A DNA stretch of 18,707 nt from JAGOSA01 sp039795715 (GTDB lineage Bacteria > Patescibacteriota > Minisyncoccia > Phycocordibacterales > UBA9973): assembly GCA_039795715.1 (NCBI GenBank), contig JBDKLD010000056.1:1-18707 (forward strand), read 5' to 3'. Below are positions 15,168 to 18,707 of this stretch, one piece after another; the stretch's first letter is position 1, and each line of letters begins with the position of its first letter. A model generated the notes under the pieces. That model worked only from the letters and a program-made list of their open reading frames with translations, ran no database searches and was not told the origin of the DNA. A program made the translations under genes and the position numbers.

Positions 15168-15176
15168 TTCTCCTCT
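15168..15176 (-). promoter_or_regulatory. strong ribosome binding site for the CHASE sensor gene
   Basis: On the minus strand AGAGGAGAA lies about six bases before the ATG at 15161. Most other genes here have no recognisable Shine-Dalgarno sequence, so this one stands out and supports the chosen start. It abuts the stop codon of the pilin gene. Confidence 0.7.
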
Positions 15177-15628
15177 TACCTTTTAATTTTGATAGTTGCA
15201 CCAGCCTCTGCATTGGGTGCCGAAGCAGTGATACGGCCGTACATATCTTTTGAAATCATATAGCCAGTGCCTTTTGGTGAGATGTTTGTTGGATCTGTTG
15301 GTAATGCGGTAAGATACTTTTCATTGAGTGTGAGGACATTGAGATCAACGTAACCAGTACAAGGAGTGACCCCAGTTTTGCAAATCTCAGTAGGTGTTGT
15401 CGTGATAGTGGATGGCAATGCTCCGTTATTATCGATTGAGTACTGGTAAACTGCGTTAATAATAGTGTTGGTATCTATTCGTCGCTGAGCGTTTTTTGTT
15501 TCAGACAATTGCTTGCCCGGATTTACGGCAATGATAATGATGCCGGCAAGAATTGCGATGGCCGCGACAACAAGCAAAATTTCGAGGAGTGTAAAACCCT
15601 GTTGATATTTTCGTATGGTGGAATTCAT
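15176..15628 (-). CDS. type IV pilin-like protein (PilA/PulG-like major or abundant pilin)
   Basis: A 150-residue prepilin. The leader MNSTIRKYQQG is cut by prepilin peptidase between G11 and F12; the mature protein starts FTLLEILLVVAAIAILAGI with Glu at +5. The long hydrophobic alpha-1 helix is followed by NPGKQLSETKNAQRRIDTNT, a pattern common in CPR pilins. Two cysteines (C83, C90) may form a disulfide. The C-terminal half (LPTDP, GTGYMIS, APNAEAGATI) also fits this group. The frame is open upstream to 15808, but those residues do not look like a leader and overlap the previous gene; the ATG at 15628 is right. It has its own promoter with a perfect TATAAT, unlike the minor pilins upstream, so it may be made in greater amount. 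The sensor gene follows 14 bases later. Confidence 0.9.
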   Translation of the reverse strand: MNSTIRKYQQGFTLLEILLVVAAIAILAGIIIIAVNPGKQLSETKNAQRRIDTNTIINAVYQYSIDNNGALPSTITTTPTEICKTGVTPCTGYVDLNVLTLNEKYLTALPTDPTNISPKGTGYMISKDMYGRITASAPNAEAGATIKIKR

Positions 15629-15638
15629 GTACGATTCT

Positions 15639-15666
15639 ATTATACTGCCTCTAGTAAATATTACAA
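15639..15666 (-). promoter_or_regulatory. promoter of the pilin/sensor/kinase unit
   Basis: On the minus strand TTGTAA (15661-15666) and TATAAT (15639-15644) are spaced by 16 bases. The -35 box overlaps the stop codon of the upstream gene. The -10 box ends ten bases before the pilin ATG, leaving a leader of only a few bases. This is the best sigma-70-type promoter in the window. Confidence 0.7.
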
Positions 15667-16062
15667 AACTTCGCGCCAAGAGATAATGATGATTTTGGGG
15701 TTTACTCCCTGAATTTCGACTAATATTTTTTTGATTGCTCCATTTGATGTGCCGATCGATACAATATCCTTTCTTGTACCGCCCATAGAAGTGACTTCGT
15801 ACGTACACCCACCTTTGTCGCTGGTTGAAGAGCCCTTTCCCTCATAATCAGTAGTATTTCTAATACCCTGCAAAGCAATTTCGGCACAGTCATCTGCAAG
15901 TTGTCGAGCTTGGTAGGCAGCAGTAATAGAAAGTGCGTTTTTATTGGCGTCAATTCCGCGATTGAGGAAGCCGATGACGACAGCAACGCCGAACACTCCG
16001 ACAATCAATACCGCCATGAGCGTTGCGAATCCATTACTATCAGTTGTTTTTTTACTATGCAT
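15661..16062 (-). CDS. PilX-like minor pilus assembly protein
   Basis: A 133-residue protein with a short basic leader (MHSKKTTDSNG) and a hydrophobic helix starting FATLMAVLIVGVFGVAVVIGF (12-32). It resembles a prepilin but lacks the Glu at +5 (Met16 is there), as PilX/GspK-type minor pilins often do. After the helix it has YQARQLADDCAEIALQGI and, later, GGCTYEV; this C-A-E plus G-G-C-T-Y pair recurs in CPR PilX-like proteins, and the two cysteines may form a disulfide. It starts two bases after the stop of the upstream prepilin gene, so it is part of the pil operon. It probably acts in pilus priming or the tip complex, by analogy with PilX/GspK. Confidence 0.7.
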   Translation of the reverse strand: MHSKKTTDSNGFATLMAVLIVGVFGVAVVIGFLNRGIDANKNALSITAAYQARQLADDCAEIALQGIRNTTDYEGKGSSTSDKGGCTYEVTSMGGTRKDIVSIGTSNGAIKKILVEIQGVNPKIIIISWREVL

Positions 16063-16064
16063 AC

Positions 16065-16571
16065 TTATCTCACGGTTGCGCCTGATGAAAATGACTTTCG
16101 ATAGACAATTTTGCCAGTAGCATCTGCTCCAGATATGACAAATGAGTAGCCAATATAGTCACGACCTGATTCACCAGCATGCGTAAAACTGAGCTCTTCA
16201 ATTTTAACATTATTTGATGACATCGCCATTTTCTCGCTATTATCAACAGCACTGTAGAGTATCTTGTTTTCTTTGAATACAGTGACGACTGTATCGTGCT
16301 CAACACCAGAAACAGTGAGGATCATTTTTTCATCTGTTTTATACAGATCTGGAGTAAATATCTGGCGAGCATTTTGTACATACCTATCGAGCGTATATGA
16401 AATCGACGTCCCTTCTTCTTCGACTGCTTGAATGATATCCCCCTTCAGTTTTATGTCATACACAACTGACAGCAAGCTGGAGGCCGCAAAAATAATTGCT
16501 CCGCTAATTGATACGTAGAGAAGTATCTCTAGGAGTGTCATGCCTTTTTGGTTTGTTGGGAATGTTTTCAT
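16065..16571 (-). CDS. minor prepilin (PilW/GspJ-like)
   Basis: A 168-residue prepilin. The leader MKTFPTNQKG is cleaved between G10 and M11; the mature start is MTLLEILLYVSISGAIIFA with Glu at +5. The C-terminal part is a beta-rich domain (about 80-168) without cysteines. Its position between a GspH-like and a PilX-like gene suggests a PilW/GspJ-type minor pilin, forming part of the tip complex of a type IV pilus; that subtype is inferred mainly from gene order. The gap to the preceding gene is 21 bases and to the following gene two bases. No Shine-Dalgarno sequence is seen. Confidence 0.82.
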   Translation of the reverse strand: MKTFPTNQKGMTLLEILLYVSISGAIIFAASSLLSVVYDIKLKGDIIQAVEEEGTSISYTLDRYVQNARQIFTPDLYKTDEKMILTVSGVEHDTVVTVFKENKILYSAVDNSEKMAMSSNNVKIEELSFTHAGESGRDYIGYSFVISGADATGKIVYRKSFSSGATVR

Positions 16572-16592
16572 GTTATTGCAAAGGTATGATTG

Positions 16593-17075
16593 CTACTTTT
16601 TTGGCTTTTCCTCGATTACCGTGCCTAGCAAATTGATATGAAGGACTCTTTCACCAGACGGGCTCTTGATGGTGACAAAAGTATCGCGAGTAATCGTTCC
16701 GTTTAGTATACTAAAATTAATATCCGGTTCGGGTGTTGCGGAAACTACTACACCACCGACCACGTCAACAACTATATCAAACTCGGTATTACGGTCTTGG
16801 TAGCTTTTACCTCTGTATGAAATTACTTTTGATTTTCCTGCACCATCTTTCCCCACCCAGACACCTGCAGGCATTCCCAAAGAACCTAACTTTGCCTGAA
16901 GACTTGCAGTGCGAAGTGAGGCTTGAATGTTGGATGTTGTTTCAGATAAATAATTATTTGAGAGTAAGGTACTTTGAATAGGTAGCGTAATAGCTGAAAG
17001 AATGACAATTATTGCAATCACCAGCATTATTTCAATGAGCGAGAACCCACGGATATTTTTCATTCGTGAGATCAT
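16593..17075 (-). CDS. minor prepilin (GspH/FimT-like)
   Basis: A 160-residue prepilin. The leader MISRMKNIRG is cleaved between G10 and F11; the mature start is FSLIEIMLVIAIIVILSAI with Glu at +5. The rest is beta-rich with a segment SLRTASLQAKLGSLGMPAGVWVGKDG (about 63-88), the pattern of GspH/FimT-like pseudopilins. The chosen ATG at 17075 overlaps the pilC stop as ATGA, a typical coupled arrangement. The frame is open further upstream inside pilC (to 17147), but that part is not a leader. It acts in the type IV pilus or a related secretion filament, probably at the tip. Confidence 0.85.
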   Translation of the reverse strand: MISRMKNIRGFSLIEIMLVIAIIVILSAITLPIQSTLLSNNYLSETTSNIQASLRTASLQAKLGSLGMPAGVWVGKDGAGKSKVISYRGKSYQDRNTEFDIVVDVVGGVVVSATPEPDINFSILNGTITRDTFVTIKSPSGERVLHINLLGTVIEEKPKK

Positions 17076-18127
17076 GTGTTGATACCGCCAATCAAACTGT
17101 ATATAGGCAAAATCACTGCGAGCGCGACAAAGACGACGCCAACCCAAACAATAACCAAAAGAAGAGGCTCTAGAATTACAGAGAGATTTTTGCTGGTAAT
17201 TTCACTCTTGGCTTCATTGTTCTCGCCGATAGTTTTCAAAACTTTCGCTAGATTTCCAGATTTTTCTCCTGCGATAATCATTTGCTGGAGCGGTAAATTG
17301 ATATACTGTCGCGATCTGGGAATTGAAGCAAAAGCTCTATCAAATGAATTACCTTCCTCAACTAGAACCAAAAGTTTTTGGTAGAATTTTTTATACGAAA
17401 CAAAAGGAGAGGCATTTGCGATTGCACCGAGAGACTGCACAAGTGGCAGTCCTGCGTCGAGAAGCGTACCAAAAAGGTAGCCGAAACGAGCAAGTTCCAA
17501 TTCTTGGCTGAGCGACCGTATTCCCGGAACAGACAGCAGGAGTCTTTGTCCAGCGCTTTTTGTGTACCTATTGTAGAAAAGGAAATAAATGATGAAAATA
17601 ATCGTAGCAAACAATAGCGGGATAATTTTTGTACCACTATGACTCATATACGAACCAAAGCTAATCAAAACTTTTGTAATAAATGGCAACTTTACATGCA
17701 ATTGCTCAAATACTACTGCCAATTTAGGTAAAATAAACCAAGCGATGCCGACACCGACGAGAACTGACATGCCGATAACGAATATCGGATACAGCATTGC
17801 TGAACGGATTTTTGAGTGAAAAAGCCTGTTCTTGTTTTCTTGTATCGAAATAATGCTGAGATTTTCTGAAAGCTTGCCTGATTCTTCACCTACTCGTATG
17901 AGCGATATAGCATTGGCATCGAACAGTTGCGTTTTTTCTAAAGACTGCCAAAGTTGCAGACCTTCATTGACTTCTGCCTCAACTTTCTTGAGAACTTTTT
18001 TTAAATATTTTGAACGAAGATCCTCACCGATATTTCTGATAGCATCCTCAACACCCATACCGGAAGCCACGAGAAGACTCAAGTTTTCTAAAAAAAATGT
18101 TTTTTCTTTGCCTGAATCAAATAGCAT
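17072..18127 (-). CDS. pilC: type IV pilus inner-membrane platform protein PilC (GspF family)
   Basis: A 351-residue protein with two T2SSF domains (about 12-135 and 213-337), each with the conserved turn G-E-(E/K)-S-G (GEESGKL at 80-86, GEKSGNL at 287-293). Transmembrane helices lie at about 113-138, 168-186 and 316-346. It is the membrane platform that works with the PilB ATPase to extract and assemble pilins. It is slightly shorter than classical PilC (about 400 residues) because the N-terminal extension is short. It starts three bases after the pilB stop and overlaps the next prepilin gene by four bases (ATGA), so these genes form one operon. The stop is TGA, showing that TGA is not recoded here. 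Confidence 0.93.
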   Translation of the reverse strand: MLFDSGKEKTFFLENLSLLVASGMGVEDAIRNIGEDLRSKYLKKVLKKVEAEVNEGLQLWQSLEKTQLFDANAISLIRVGEESGKLSENLSIISIQENKNRLFHSKIRSAMLYPIFVIGMSVLVGVGIAWFILPKLAVVFEQLHVKLPFITKVLISFGSYMSHSGTKIIPLLFATIIFIIYFLFYNRYTKSAGQRLLLSVPGIRSLSQELELARFGYLFGTLLDAGLPLVQSLGAIANASPFVSYKKFYQKLLVLVEEGNSFDRAFASIPRSRQYINLPLQQMIIAGEKSGNLAKVLKTIGENNEAKSEITSKNLSVILEPLLLVIVWVGVVFVALAVILPIYSLIGGINT

Positions 18128-18130
18128 ATA

Positions 18131-18707
18131 CTAATTGTTGCTTTTTTCTGGTGGTTGAGCAACCCGCATTAGTTCGGTTAATGTAGTTTTGCCGGAAAGA
18201 ACCTTGTCAATACCGTCTTCAAACATTGATCTCATCCCCTGCTTTTGTGCAAGTGCAGAGATCTGTCTGCCGGATGGATGGGTGAGCGTAAGTTCTTCCA
18301 TTTCTGGAGTCATGCGGATAAATTCAAAAATTGCTGTTCGTCCATCGTAGCCACTACCACCGCAAGCTTCACAACCTTTACCTTCGTACAAAGTATACTT
18401 TTCCTGAGTAAATACCGTCGCAAGAAATGGATGTTTGCTGACAATTTCTTCTTTGGGGACCAAGGTGCTGTACCTACATTGATCGCAAATTGTTCTCACC
18501 AGGCGCTGAGCAACGATAAGCTCAAGTGTAGATGCCAAAAGAAATGGCTCTATCCCCATATCAAGGAGACGAGGAATAGCAGTAGAAGAATCATTGGCAT
18601 GGAACGTTGAGAGCAAGAGGTGGCCAGTGAGCGCTGCATTCACTGCAATTTCTGCTGTTTCCGTGTCTCGAATTTCTCCAACAAGAATAATGTCGGGGTC
18701 TTGGCGT
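18131..18707 (-). CDS. pilB: type IV pilus assembly ATPase PilB (GspE family), C-terminal part
   Basis: The last 191 codons of a gene that continues beyond the window edge. Visible features are the Walker B strand with DIILVGEIRD (5-14 of the fragment), the His box GHLLLSTFHAND (28-39), the AQRLVRTIC segment, and a four-cysteine zinc site (C74, C77, C112, C115) with GCEACGGSGYDGRTAIFE. This is the GspE/PilB type of assembly ATPase; the C-x-x-C pairs argue against the retraction ATPase PilT. Walker A lies outside the window. Any Met or Val start inside the fragment is false, because conserved motifs continue to the edge. It drives pilus extension together with PilC, whose gene follows after three bases. 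Confidence 0.95.
   Translation of the reverse strand, partial: RQDPDIILVGEIRDTETAEIAVNAALTGHLLLSTFHANDSSTAIPRLLDMGIEPFLLASTLELIVAQRLVRTICDQCRYSTLVPKEEIVSKHPFLATVFTQEKYTLYEGKGCEACGGSGYDGRTAIFEFIRMTPEMEELTLTHPSGRQISALAQKQGMRSMFEDGIDKVLSGKTTLTELMRVAQPPEKSNN

Noticed and set aside
15629..15808. N-terminal extension of the pilin ORF up to 15808
   Set aside because: It overlaps the PilX-like gene and would bury the prepilin leader in the middle of the protein; the promoter TATAAT lies within it.
15661..16062. PilX-like gene as a decayed prepilin because Glu at +5 is missing
   Set aside because: Minor pilins of the PilX/GspK type may lack this residue; the frame is intact and the cysteine pair is typical, so decay is not supported.
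17076..17147. N-terminal extension of the GspH-like prepilin up to 17147
   Set aside because: It lies inside pilC, and the ATGA overlap at 17072-17075 gives a normal ten-residue leader.
197..18707. Many other open frames of 60-140 codons on the opposite strand or in other frames of the genes
   Set aside because: They overlap well-supported genes, show no recognisable motif, and mirror the composition of the true coding frame; none is supported as a gene.

Overview
The window looks like a chromosome fragment of a Candidate Phyla Radiation (Patescibacteria, probably Parcubacteria-like) bacterium. That assignment is inference. It rests on a set of families I associate with that group: an ECF sigma factor next to a DUF5667 protein, a lamin-tail/PKD surface protein, a VirD4-like ATPase with a proline-rich tail, a metallo-beta-lactamase-like protein without metal ligands beside gyrA, CPR-style type IV pilins, and an uracil-DNA glycosylase with an incomplete Fe-S ligand set. 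Genes are packed very tightly and several overlap or nearly abut. No stretch above about 110 bases lacks a gene. TGA is used as a stop (pilC), so the standard bacterial code fits. No tRNA, rRNA, CRISPR array, IS element or convincing rho-independent terminator was seen.

Layout. Bases 1-5374 are read on the minus strand, in the order degenerate MBL-fold protein, one-TM protein, gyrA, methyltransferase, and the start of a membrane-anchored, probably solute-binding, protein. gyrA carries a 395-residue HNH intein immediately upstream of the active-site tyrosine region. A 105-base divergent promoter region then separates the MBL-like gene from a plus-strand family-4 uracil-DNA glycosylase (5480-6064). 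That gene converges on a minus-strand NDH-2-like flavoprotein (6079-7278). Divergent from the flavoprotein is a plus-strand ECF sigma factor followed by a DUF5667 membrane protein (7391-9232). The DUF5667 stop codon overlaps the stop of the converging LTD/PKD surface protein (9229-10788 or 10800). Everything after that is on the minus strand: the VirD4-like ATPase (10824-12809), a histidine kinase and its CHASE-type membrane sensor (12830-15161), and a type IV pilus locus (15176-18707) containing pilB (partial), pilC, three minor prepilin-like genes and a pilin-like gene with its own promoter.

The most interesting points are these. (1) The CHASE sensor and the kinase are separate ORFs meeting on a run of eight A; loss of one A, or one-base slippage, would fuse them into a 776-residue sensor kinase. 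(2) gyrA has an intein at QGNFG/SIDGD with HNH nuclease residues and a repeated W-x-x-P segment. (3) Several genes have a TGnTAnaNT-type extended -10 box only 6-8 bases before the ATG, which predicts leaderless mRNAs. (4) Two proteins keep an enzyme fold or family signature but lack metal or cluster ligands: the MBL-like protein and the glycosylase.
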